Part shown: positions 56,761 through 64,000 of the stretch, piece after piece
How the letters are laid out: each line of letters opens with the position of its first letter
Numbering within the stretch: position 1 is the stretch's first letter
Translations under genes and position numbers: made by a program
NCBI GenBank assembly: GCA_025362495.1
Contig: JANYGI010000220.1
Coordinates: forward strand, 1-64,000
Length of the DNA stretch: 64,000 nucleotides
Reading direction: 5' to 3'
Origin: Byssovorax sp.
GTDB taxonomy: Bacteria > Myxococcota_A > Polyangia > Polyangiales > Polyangiaceae
The notes under the pieces: generated by a model
The model's input: only the letters and a program-made list of their open reading frames with translations
What the model was told of the DNA's origin: nothing
Databases searched by the model: none

Positions 56761-59742
56761 ATGCAGCGCCGCGCCTCGCGCTCTCCCCTCTTGCTTCCGC
56801 TCCTCCTCGCCTTCTCGCCGGCCTGCGCCGCCGAGTCGCCCAGCGCCGCCGACGCGGTCTCGCCCGGCGAAACGCCCGAGGCGCCGGTGAGCCGCGAGTC
56901 CTCCTCGATCGAGCGCCCGCGGTACGCGTCGCAGCTCTCGATGGACGAGCGCCGCCGCGCGCGCGACGATCACTGGTTCGTGCAGCGCGCCTATCCCGCG
57001 GGCGAGATCCCCGAGGGCGCCTATGCGCAGGCCGAGAGCGCGTGGAGCGCGATCCCGCGCGTCTTCCCCCGCGGCGCGGCGCCGACGAAGCCGCGCGGCG
57101 CGAAGCAGCCTCCGGCCCCGCCGCCGGACCCGTCCAAGGCCACCTGGGATTTCCTCGGGCCCGCGCCGCTCGACGTGACCAAGGGCGCCTACTCGACCCC
57201 GAACATGAGCCCGACAGGCGGCCGCACCTCGGCGATCGCCGTCGATCCGACCAACAGCAGCATCGTCTACGTGGGCACCGCGATGGGCGGCGTCTGGAAG
57301 ACGACCGACGGCGGCAAGACGTGGAAGCCGCTGATGGACGATCAGCCCTCGCTCGCCATCGGATCGATTGCCATCGATCCGGCCTCGCCCAGCACCGTTT
57401 ACGTGGGCACGGGCGAGCCGGCCTACCGCGCCGGGTACGGCGGACGTGGTCTGTTCAAATCGACCGACGCCGGCGCGACCTGGACCAAGATCGGCGGCGA
57501 CGGCTTCGACGGGCTGACGATCGGGAGGCTCCTCTTCGACGGGACCGATATCTACCTCGCGACCGCCTTCGGCAACGCGGGCCGCGGCGAGACCTGCACC
57601 AGCGTTTACAGCGGCCAGGCCGGGCAAGGTGCTTACAAATCGACCGACGGCGGCAAGACGTTCACCCTGCTCCGCGCGGGGAAGACGGTCGATCTCGAGG
57701 TCGACGCCAGCGTCACGCCGCGGCGACTCTACCTCTCCGACTACGACACCGGCGTGCATCGCTCGGTCGACGGCGGCAAGACGTGGACGGATCCGACGGG
57801 GATCAAGGCCGCCCCCTACGGTCGGGCCGAGATCGCGCTCACGCCCGCCGATCCGAACGTGGTTTACGTCGGCCAGGGCGACGGCACCAAGGCGCATGTC
57901 TATCGATCGTCGGACGCCGGACTGACGTTCACCGAGATCGACGGGGCGCCGGACTACTGCTACTCGCAGTGCGATTACGACAACAGCGTCATCGCCGATC
58001 CGACCGACGCCAGCACGGTCTGGCTCGGCGGCGGGCTCTGCGCCATTTACAAGACGACGACGGGGCTCGCGGCGCAGACCGACTGGGTCAACGTCTCTCT
58101 CCCGGGCAACGACTGCGGCGCTTCGTACGAGAACTGGTCGAACGGGTACGTCCACCCCGACGTCCACGCGATGAGCTTCGATCCCAAGAATCCCGGCGTC
58201 GTCTACACGGCTACCGACGGCGGGCTCGCGCGGACCAAGGACGCCGGCGCCACGTGGGAGCGGCTCAACGAGGGTGTCGGCACCGTGCAGCTCTATGGCC
58301 TCTGCGTGGACGGGACGAACCCGGACATCGTCTACGGCGGCGCGCAGGACAACGGCTCCTTCGTTCGCACCACGGCGGCCGGCGCCTGGAAGGGCGTCCT
58401 CACCGGCGACGGCGGGCCCTGCGCCGTCGACTCGGGCGATCCCAACAACGTCTTGATGACGGGTGAGGGCGGCTCCGTCATCCGCTCCAAGGACGGCTTC
58501 AAGAAGCAGGTTCCGACGTTCGTGTTCGAGCCCGACGATCCGTCGTGCAAGGTCGGCGTCCAGCCCGGCTGCCAGGACCGCACGGGCTTCATCGCCCCGA
58601 TCGCCGCGGATCCGAGCACCAAGGGCACCTTCTACATGGGTACCTACCGCATCTGGCAGGCGACCGACGGCGGCTCCGCCAAGGGCTGGAAGGCCATCAG
58701 CGACGACCTCACCGACGGGACGAGCTCCGTCTCCTGCGTGACGGGCAAAGGCGGTAAGGGCGACGACGTGCTCAGCACGATCACCGTCGCTCCCAGCTCG
58801 CCCAAGACGATCTACACCGGCAGCCAGGGCGGCGTGATCTCGGTCACGGCCGACGGCGGCGCCACCTGGACGAAGATCTCCAGGGCGCCGCTCCCGAAGC
58901 GCTGGGTCTCGGGGATCGCCGTCGATCCCGTCAACGCCGACACGGTGTATGCGGCCTTCTCGGGCTTCGACAAGAGCACCCCGGCCACGCCCGGGCACCT
59001 GTTCGTCTCCACCGATCGCGGCGCGACGTGGGCCAAGCTCGACACCGGCGTCGACGCGCCGATCGACGCCCTCGCCGCCCACCCGGTCGCGCAAGGGCTG
59101 CTCTACGCGGGCACGGATCTCGGAGCGATGGTGAGCACCGACGGGGGCAAGACGTTCGCCGTGCTGGGCGACTCGCTCCCCAACGTGGCTGTCTATTCGC
59201 TGGCGTTCCAGCGCGGCTCCACCTCGCTCTTCGCGGGCACCTTCGGGCGCAGCGCCTGGCGAATGACGTTCACCGCGGGCGCGTTCACCGCCACCCCGGC
59301 GATGCTCACCTTCGCTCACCAGCGCGGCGAGGCCGAGCCGGCGGCCCAGATCATCACCGTCGGGAACGAGGAGATCTACGGCAGCATCTCCGATTTCACC
59401 CTCTCCTCCGACTCTCCGTGGCTGACGGCGACGGCCGCGGCAACCACGGTCTCGGGCGCGAACGGAGCGGCCGTGACGGCGGGGATCATCCCGAATACGG
59501 CGGTCGGCGAGTACGATGGCAACATCACCGTCACCCCGACGAAGGGTGGCAGTCCGCTGGTGGTCCCGGTTCATCTCTCGGTGAAGGCCGAGCCCATCCC
59601 CACGCCTCCCGTCAAGAAGCCCGACGACAGCGGCTGTGGCTGCCGCGCCGCGGGATCGCCCGTGGACGCGCGGACTGGCCTGCTCGGTCTGGGCGCGCTC
59701 GGGCTCTTCCTGGCCCGCCGCCGCGGAGCTGCACGCCGATGA
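56761..59742 (+). CDS. Secreted beta-propeller (BNR/sortilin-like) protein with MYXO-CTERM anchor
   Basis: The 993-residue product has a signal peptide (LLLPLLLAFSPACA), then many Asp-box repeats of the S-x-D-x-G-x-T-W type (TDGGKTWKPLMDD, STDAGATWTKIGGDG, SRDRGATW-like units) forming a 7- to 10-blade propeller (~130-870). A beta domain (~880-960) follows. The C-terminus is the MYXO-CTERM sorting signal: Gly-Cys-Gly-Cys then TGLLGLGALGLFLARRRGAA, which anchors surface proteins in myxobacteria. The propeller resembles glycosyl-hydrolase/sialidase or Vps10 lumenal domains; no catalytic residues assigned. It overlaps the DUF2252 gene by four bases (ATGA). Confidence 0.9.
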   Translation: MQRRASRSPLLLPLLLAFSPACAAESPSAADAVSPGETPEAPVSRESSSIERPRYASQLSMDERRRARDDHWFVQRAYPAGEIPEGAYAQAESAWSAIPRVFPRGAAPTKPRGAKQPPAPPPDPSKATWDFLGPAPLDVTKGAYSTPNMSPTGGRTSAIAVDPTNSSIVYVGTAMGGVWKTTDGGKTWKPLMDDQPSLAIGSIAIDPASPSTVYVGTGEPAYRAGYGGRGLFKSTDAGATWTKIGGDGFDGLTIGRLLFDGTDIYLATAFGNAGRGETCTSVYSGQAGQGAYKSTDGGKTFTLLRAGKTVDLEVDASVTPRRLYLSDYDTGVHRSVDGGKTWTDPTGIKAAPYGRAEIALTPADPNVVYVGQGDGTKAHVYRSSDAGLTFTEIDGAPDYCYSQCDYDNSVIADPTDASTVWLGGGLCAIYKTTTGLAAQTDWVNVSLPGNDCGASYENWSNGYVHPDVHAMSFDPKNPGVVYTATDGGLARTKDAGATWERLNEGVGTVQLYGLCVDGTNPDIVYGGAQDNGSFVRTTAAGAWKGVLTGDGGPCAVDSGDPNNVLMTGEGGSVIRSKDGFKKQVPTFVFEPDDPSCKVGVQPGCQDRTGFIAPIAADPSTKGTFYMGTYRIWQATDGGSAKGWKAISDDLTDGTSSVSCVTGKGGKGDDVLSTITVAPSSPKTIYTGSQGGVISVTADGGATWTKISRAPLPKRWVSGIAVDPVNADTVYAAFSGFDKSTPATPGHLFVSTDRGATWAKLDTGVDAPIDALAAHPVAQGLLYAGTDLGAMVSTDGGKTFAVLGDSLPNVAVYSLAFQRGSTSLFAGTFGRSAWRMTFTAGAFTATPAMLTFAHQRGEAEPAAQIITVGNEEIYGSISDFTLSSDSPWLTATAAATTVSGANGAAVTAGIIPNTAVGEYDGNITVTPTKGGSPLVVPVHLSVKAEPIPTPPVKKPDDSGCGCRAAGSPVDARTGLLGLGALGLFLARRRGAARR

Positions 59743-60929
59743 CCGACCTCCGCCCGTTCGCCCTCGCCGAGCGTCAGTACGAGCTCGACACGGCCGCGAC
59801 CTCCAGTTATCCGCACCTCCACGAGCGCAAGCAGCAGCGACTCCTGCTCTCGCCGCACTCGTTCCTGCGGGGCAGCGCGCCGCTCTTCTACGAGATCCTC
59901 GCCGCACGGCCGGATCTCGCGGAGGGGCCCGAGGGCCACGGGTGGATAGTCGGCGACATGCACCTCGAGAACGTCGGCGCTTACCAGACCGACCAGAAGG
60001 GCGCCGTCGTCTTCAACCTCAACGACTTCGACGACGCCACGAGGGGCCCTCTCTTCCTCGACGTGCTGCGGCTCTCGACCAGCGTGCTCCTCGCCGGCCG
60101 GACGTTCCAGTGCTCCGGGGTCGAGTCCATCGCCCTCGCCGAGACGATGATGGAAGCGTACGTGAAGGGCGCCTGGAACCTCGCGCCCCCGCCGCCGCTG
60201 CCCGAGCCGATCGCGGCCATGGTCGAGCGCGCCCAGCGCCGCACGCGCAAGGACTTGCTCGACGGTCGAGCGCCCGAGGGGAAGGATGGCAAACGCCACT
60301 TCGTGCACGGAGATCGCTACTTCGAGCTGCCGAAGGACCTCGCGCCCGAGATACCGAAGCTCATCGCCGCCTACCTCGCGGCGCTGGGCGATCGCGCCCC
60401 GGCCCACGCGTCCTTCTGGACCATCGAAGACGCAGCGCTGCGCATCGCGGGGACTGGCAGCCTCGGCGTCACTCGCGTCGCCGTGCTGGTGCGCGACAAG
60501 GACGGTGTCGAGCGCATCGTCGAGCTGAAAGAGTCGCGCGAGTCGTCGACAGAGGCCTTGATCCCGCCGGTGAAGGGCGCCTGGAACACGCCGGCGGACC
60601 GCGTCGTCAGCGGAGCGGTGGCCCTGGTGGGCGAGCCCCCACGCCAGCTCACCGCGGTCGCCGCTGACGGTCGCTCGTACGCCTCACGCAAGCTCTTCCC
60701 GCAGGAAGACAAGCTCCGCCTCGACGCGCTGCGCGCCGGGCCCAGGCTCGACGCGGTGGCGATCACCATCGGTGATCTCCTGGGCCGCGCCCACGCCCGC
60801 GGCGCGACGGCGCGCCCCGAAAAGCCCTGGTCCCTGGCGGAAACGTCCGCTGTCATCGATCATGCGATCGAGCTCGCGGGGATCTTTGAAAGTGTTTATC
60901 TCGCCTACGTGCGCAGGCGAGCGCGGTAG
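59739..60929 (+). CDS. DUF2252-family protein
   Basis: The 396-residue product begins ATG 59739, overlapping the previous stop. It contains the DUF2252 features KQQRLLLSPHSFLRGSAPLF, GWIVGDMHLENVGAYQ, VFNLNDFDDATRGPLFLDVL and LRLDALRAGPR, a kinase-like fold (the GDxHxxN and DFD sequences look like catalytic and metal-binding motifs). Some family members carry aminoglycoside-kinase-like cores; the substrate is not known. Coupled to the MYXO-CTERM propeller gene, with an independent role likely. Confidence 0.9.
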   Translation: MTDLRPFALAERQYELDTAATSSYPHLHERKQQRLLLSPHSFLRGSAPLFYEILAARPDLAEGPEGHGWIVGDMHLENVGAYQTDQKGAVVFNLNDFDDATRGPLFLDVLRLSTSVLLAGRTFQCSGVESIALAETMMEAYVKGAWNLAPPPPLPEPIAAMVERAQRRTRKDLLDGRAPEGKDGKRHFVHGDRYFELPKDLAPEIPKLIAAYLAALGDRAPAHASFWTIEDAALRIAGTGSLGVTRVAVLVRDKDGVERIVELKESRESSTEALIPPVKGAWNTPADRVVSGAVALVGEPPRQLTAVAADGRSYASRKLFPQEDKLRLDALRAGPRLDAVAITIGDLLGRAHARGATARPEKPWSLAETSAVIDHAIELAGIFESVYLAYVRRRAR

Positions 60930-60943
60930 TGTAACGTGGCGGG

Positions 60944-61963
60944 GTGAAGCACGCCTTTATCACCTCCTTCGCCGTCCTCGCCCTCACCTCCACCGGCCTC
61001 GCCGCCTGCTCCTCCGATCCCGGGGAGACCGGGGCCGGTACGACGGGCGCGGGCGGCTCCAGCGCCACCACCGCGACCTCGACCGGCGCCACCACGTCGG
61101 CCACCGGCGCCACGACGTCGGCCACCTCGACCGGCGTCGGGGGGGGCACGGCGGCCGCGTGCACCGCGACGATGTTCGGCGACGATCGCCCCGTCACGCT
61201 CCACGTCCCCAAGGCCTACTCGTGCGACAAGGGCGCTCCGCTCGTGATCATGCTCCACGGCTACTCGGCGAGTGGCAGCCTGGAAGAGCTCTACCTCAAA
61301 ATCACGGCAGAGTCGGAGAAGCGCGGCTTCCTCTACGCCCACCCGGACGGCACCAAGGACTCGATGGGCAACCAGTTCTGGAACGCCACCGACGCGTGCT
61401 GCAACTTCAACGCGTCGACGATCGACGACTCGGCCTACATCACCAAGATCATCACCGACGTGCAGGCCGCGTACAAGGTCGATCCGAAGCGCATCTACCT
61501 CGTCGGTCACTCCAACGGAGCGTTCATGTCCTACCGCATGGCCTGCGAGCACGGCGATCTCATCGCCGGCGTCGCCAGCCTCGCCGGGGCGATGTACACC
61601 GACGTGACGAAGTGCGCCGCCGCGAACCCGGTGAGCCTGCTCGAGATCCACGGCACGGCCGACATGACGATCAGCTACGACGGCGCCGCTATCGGCGGGA
61701 TCACCTACCCTTCCGCGCCGACGTCGGTGGCGGACTGGGTCACGTTCGACAAGTGCAGTCCGACCGGCGACACCACCTCATCGGATCTCGATCTGGAGTC
61801 GTCGCTGGCCGGCAGCGAGACCCACGTAACGAACTACACCGGCTGCAAGAGCGGTACGGCGGTGTCGCTGTGGACGATCAAGGGCGCGGGCCACATCCCG
61901 AATTTCACGCCGGCCTTCATCCCCGACGTGCTCGACTTCCTCTACGCGCACCCGAAGCCGTGA
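60944..61963 (+). CDS. Secreted esterase/depolymerase lipoprotein (CE1/LpqC-like)
   Basis: The 339-residue product has a signal peptide with lipobox GLAAC, a Ser/Thr/Gly spacer (SSATTATSTGATTSATGATT), and then an alpha/beta hydrolase: PLVIMLHGYSASGSLEELYL (oxyanion HG), GFLYAHPDGTKDSMGNQFWN, ACCNFNA, VDPKRIYLVGHSNGAFMSYR (nucleophile in GHSNG at ~188), LEIHGTADMTISYDG (acid) and IKGAGHIPNF (His). This matches feruloyl esterase/PHB-depolymerase-like LpqC enzymes. Start GTG 60944 has GGCGGGG upstream. Likely surface-attached polymer degradation. Confidence 0.92.
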   Translation: MKHAFITSFAVLALTSTGLAACSSDPGETGAGTTGAGGSSATTATSTGATTSATGATTSATSTGVGGGTAAACTATMFGDDRPVTLHVPKAYSCDKGAPLVIMLHGYSASGSLEELYLKITAESEKRGFLYAHPDGTKDSMGNQFWNATDACCNFNASTIDDSAYITKIITDVQAAYKVDPKRIYLVGHSNGAFMSYRMACEHGDLIAGVASLAGAMYTDVTKCAAANPVSLLEIHGTADMTISYDGAAIGGITYPSAPTSVADWVTFDKCSPTGDTTSSDLDLESSLAGSETHVTNYTGCKSGTAVSLWTIKGAGHIPNFTPAFIPDVLDFLYAHPKP

Positions 61964-62440
61964 GTGTGGGCCTCTCGGGGGCGAGCCGGCGCCTCGCCCG
62001 CGTCCCCCGCGAGCGGCTCGACAAGCCCTTTGAGTCGAGGGGCGTCGGCGCCGTCGTGCAACGGTTCCTGCGCTGAGGCTCGGGGCGTCCGGCAACATCG
62101 CAGCTCGGCGCACGTCGGCCACAACACCCCATGATCGTCAACGCTTTGACTGCGTTCGTGGGGATGTCCTCTCGGCGCCTGCTAACTGAGCATTCCGTTA
62201 CGTTATTCAAATTACCTCGAATATCGGAAGGCGAGCCGCCTTTCGCCGGGCTGATTGAAGGCGCAGCCGCTTCGACGCGCGACCTCGCTCCGCAGGCATC
62301 GAGATGGAAATCATGAAGGAGCGCGGCGACCCCACCGACGCTCGCGCCCGGAGAAGAGCACGATTGAGGCGCGGCGTGGACGCGGCGACGCGGGCGGCGG
62401 CGCGTCGTGGATCAGGATCCCGGGCGCGGATCGCGAGCGC
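61964..62440. other. 477-base stretch with no supported gene
   Basis: I see no gene or repeat I can support. A 40-residue plus-strand frame (61970-62076) ending RGVGAVVQRFLR is out of frame with the esterase and has no evidence of expression. An AT-richer patch at 62180-62225 stands out against the GC-rich background and might hold a promoter for an unannotated transcript. Confidence 0.5.
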
Positions 62441-62647
62441 TCAAGGCTGCTTGGTCGCCCGCCACTTTGCGCGCACCGTGCGAAAATAGAGCACCAGGCC
62501 AATCGCGAGCGCGGCGGCCACGGCGGCCAGCGCCAGGTTCGCCCCGCCTCCCGATCGACTGAAGATCACTGCCGATCGAAGGCCGAAGATCGTCGCGAGC
62601 GCGATGGCGGCGCCGATCAGGACCTGATGAGCGACGAGGAGCTGCAC
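62441..62647 (-). CDS. Small two-span membrane protein
   Basis: The 68-residue product MQLLVAHQVLIGAAIALATI and LALAAVAAALAIGLVLYFRT give two hydrophobic spans with a short basic C-terminus (RAKWRATKQP). GAAAGG precedes it about 7 bases from ATG 62647. It lies 44 bases after folB on the same strand. It has no recognised family, but the membrane topology is clear. Confidence 0.7.
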   Translation of the reverse strand: MQLLVAHQVLIGAAIALATIFGLRSAVIFSRSGGGANLALAAVAAALAIGLVLYFRTVRAKWRATKQP

Positions 62648-62691
62648 GGGAAACCCCTTTCAACGACCCAGCGAGCGGCCGGCGCCGCGCC

Positions 62692-63066
62692 TCAGCGCTT
62701 GCCGACGAGCTCCACCGAGACCGAATCGACCGAGGCCGAGGTCGGCGGGCCGAACTTCTTCACGCGCACCTGGACCGAGACGGCCGGCGTGTCGGAGAGC
62801 ACGCGATCGATGAGGCGCTCGGCCAGCGTCTCGAGGAGCTTGTACGAGACGCGCGTGCCCTCGTCGACGACGATGGTCGCGAGCTTGTCGTAGTCGAAGA
62901 CCCGCGCGCGCGAGTCGGACCGCGGCAGCGTGGCGACGGGGAGGACGACCTCGAGATCGACGACGAAGTCTTGCGGGAGATCGCGCTCCGCGCGCGACGC
63001 CCCGTGGCGGGCGCGGAAGCGGATCCCTTCGAGGCGGATGCGGTACGTCTCGACCGATGACGGCAT
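62692..63066 (-). CDS. folB: Dihydroneopterin aldolase family protein (FolB-like)
   Basis: The 124-residue product shows IRLEGIRFRARHGASRAERD, then LPQDFVVDLEVVLPVA (family pattern G-V-x-x-x-E-R-x-x-x-Q-x-F-x-V-D-x-x-L), SRARVFDYDKLATIVVDEGT and a final VRVKKFGPPTSASVDSVSVE. Length matches dihydroneopterin aldolase or epimerase. The enzyme splits 7,8-dihydroneopterin in folate synthesis. ATG 63066 is chosen over a longer in-frame start because the strand beta-1 begins there. No folP or folK is in this window. Confidence 0.88.
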   Translation of the reverse strand: MPSSVETYRIRLEGIRFRARHGASRAERDLPQDFVVDLEVVLPVATLPRSDSRARVFDYDKLATIVVDEGTRVSYKLLETLAERLIDRVLSDTPAVSVQVRVKKFGPPTSASVDSVSVELVGKR

Positions 63067-63098
63067 GGCGCGCGGATACCCCACCCCCACCCAAGAAT

Positions 63099-63218
63099 CC
63101 AGTGAGCCTGGTGCTTTTCGTCGATCCGGGCGCGGGGCCGGCGTTGTCGTCGTCGCCGTCCGGTCGGACGGCTCCTCCTCCGCCCTGGCCGCGCACCCGG
63201 CTCGACGAAAATCACTGG
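63099..63218. repeat. Fold-back inverted repeat upstream of folB
   Basis: The left arm (about 63099-63140: CCAGTGA, GCCTGGTGC, TTTTCGTCGA, CCGGGCGCGG) and the right arm (about 63190-63218), read backward, share CCAGTGA, TTTTCGTCGA and CCGGGTGCG with about 25 matching bases; the left arm has a ~9-base extra insert. The element lies between the Crp/Fnr regulator and folB. It may be a small palindromic repeat or a transcript hairpin. Confidence 0.6.
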
Positions 63219-63250
63219 CGGCTCGACGGCGGGTCAGTCGAGCCAAGGAG

Positions 63251-63976
63251 TCAGGTTTTTTGCTGGAGGAGGTCTCGGTTTTTCACGATGAGGCGGCGGC
63301 CGGCCACGTCGAGGAGGCCCTCTTTGCGCAGGGCGCCGAGGGTGAGGGTGACGGTTTCGCGCGTCGATCCGATGGCGTGGGCGATCTCGAGATGGGTGAT
63401 CGGCGCGGAGATCAGCGTCCCCTTGGGGCTGGGCACGCCCCAGCGGTCGGCCGCCTTGAGGAGAAACTCGATCACGCGGCCCTCGACGTTGCGAAACAGG
63501 AGCGACTCGATGCGGTCCTCGGCCTCGCGCGTGCGCTGGAGGAGCAGCGTGAACACGGCCGGCGCGATCCCCGGATCTTCGCGCAGGAAGTCGTCGATGA
63601 GGTTGTGGGGGATGCTGATGATCTCCGTCTCCTCCATCGCCGTCGCCGTCGCCGCGTGCGTCGGCTGCTGCGTCAGGCACGACTCGCCGAGGACCTCGCC
63701 GCTGCCGCGATAGCCGAGCGAGACGCTGCGACCTTCCGGCATCGCGCGCTCGAGCCGCGCACGGCCGCGACCGAGGATCAGCAGCGCCAGAGCCGCCGTA
63801 CCTTGCTCGGCGATCGTCGCGCCTCCGAGGAAAGTCTCGAGCTCGGCGCCGTTCACGGCCGCCTCGCGGGTGGCGCGCGAGGCGCCGTCGAAGATCGAGC
63901 AGACTTTGATTGCGCGCTGGACACGAGCTTTTGTCGCGTCGAGCGCCGGGCGTTGAGCGGGCTGGCCGGGGCTCAT
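63251..63976 (-). CDS. Crp/Fnr-family transcriptional regulator
   Basis: The 241-residue product has a cyclic-nucleotide-binding fold (~30-150: LETFLGGATIAEQGTAALAL, GEVLGESCLTQQPTHAATAT) and a winged helix (~175-235: ITHLEIAHAIGSTRETVTLT, LGALRKEGLLDVAGRRLIVK). RNVEGRVIEFLLKAADRWG is the linker helix. The cAMP-contacting Arg-Ser of Crp is not conserved (RSVSLGYRGSGE instead), so the ligand is unknown. No Cys cluster for FeS. Start ATG 63976 (AGGAGGAAG-like upstream). Confidence 0.93.
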   Translation of the reverse strand: MSPGQPAQRPALDATKARVQRAIKVCSIFDGASRATREAAVNGAELETFLGGATIAEQGTAALALLILGRGRARLERAMPEGRSVSLGYRGSGEVLGESCLTQQPTHAATATAMEETEIISIPHNLIDDFLREDPGIAPAVFTLLLQRTREAEDRIESLLFRNVEGRVIEFLLKAADRWGVPSPKGTLISAPITHLEIAHAIGSTRETVTLTLGALRKEGLLDVAGRRLIVKNRDLLQQKT

Positions 63977-64000
63977 CTTCCTCCTCCGATTCGAGAGTTC

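Noticed and set aside
56308-59907. Long minus-strand frame antisense to the MYXO-CTERM propeller gene
   Set aside because: Arg/Ala/Gly-biased shadow of a GC-rich gene; only its last 119 codons (the metal-binding lipoprotein) are real.

Overview
The window is GC-rich, densely coded DNA that looks like a myxobacterium, probably of the Polyangiales (inference). The supporting signs are five eukaryotic-like Ser/Thr kinases, an FHA/sigma-54 activator, a MYXO-CTERM sorting tail (end of the 56761-59742 gene), Cys-rich repeat lipoproteins, Gly/Ser/Thr-rich lipoproteins and split-element debris. No rRNA, tRNA or CRISPR array was seen.

Left third (1-22.5 kb): an accessory region that appears to sit inside a type VI secretion vgrG gene. 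The vgrG frame breaks off near base 265 and resumes near 22512, exactly where the first part stopped. The roughly 22.25 kb between holds mobile-element debris: several fragments of an IS91-like (Y2-type) transposase element, three copies of a 150-bp inverted-repeat element, a 272-bp element with 22-bp perfect terminal repeats, and a complete 2.0-kb group II intron lying inside one IS91-like copy. It also holds decayed genes (a guanidinoacetate-methyltransferase relative and selO), two ordinary enzymes (VOC protein, ketopantoate reductase-like) and one intact-looking cluster. The cluster comprises an FHA-sigma54 activator (11160-13016), two paralogous secreted or cytosolic proteins of unknown family (13326-14967, minus) with a candidate sigma-54 promoter, and a plus-strand operon: a 1172-residue Ser/Thr kinase-AAA ATPase-repeat protein, a 193-residue unknown protein, a YcaO enzyme and a TfuA protein with a long extra C-terminus. 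YcaO-TfuA pairs are known for peptide-backbone thioamidation. This set with a kinase and a sigma-54 circuit is the most likely new system here.

Middle (22.5-33.4 kb): the vgrG 3' part is followed by a peptidoglycan-binding protein, a two-module toxin-like protein (aegerolysin-like plus NlpC/CHAP-like amidase) and an overlapping lipoprotein that may be its immunity protein. Next come a second ketopantoate reductase relative, an AraC regulator, a large lipoprotein, and a module of membrane-anchored GTPase, unknown membrane protein and Ser/Thr kinase.

Right half (33.4-64 kb): mostly chromosomal genes. They include a Cys-rich lipoprotein / TPR-PEGA / kinase group, a beta-helix lipoprotein, a pair of M16 peptidase-like proteins lacking the zinc motif, a kinase with a zinc ribbon, threonine synthase, and an Rhs toxin with PAAR-like head and immunity protein. 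Further right are a Uma2 nuclease, a VIT-VWA protein translationally coupled to a sigma factor, a metal-binding lipoprotein with a TolC-like efflux protein, a MYXO-CTERM beta-propeller, a DUF2252 protein, an esterase, FolB and a Crp/Fnr regulator.
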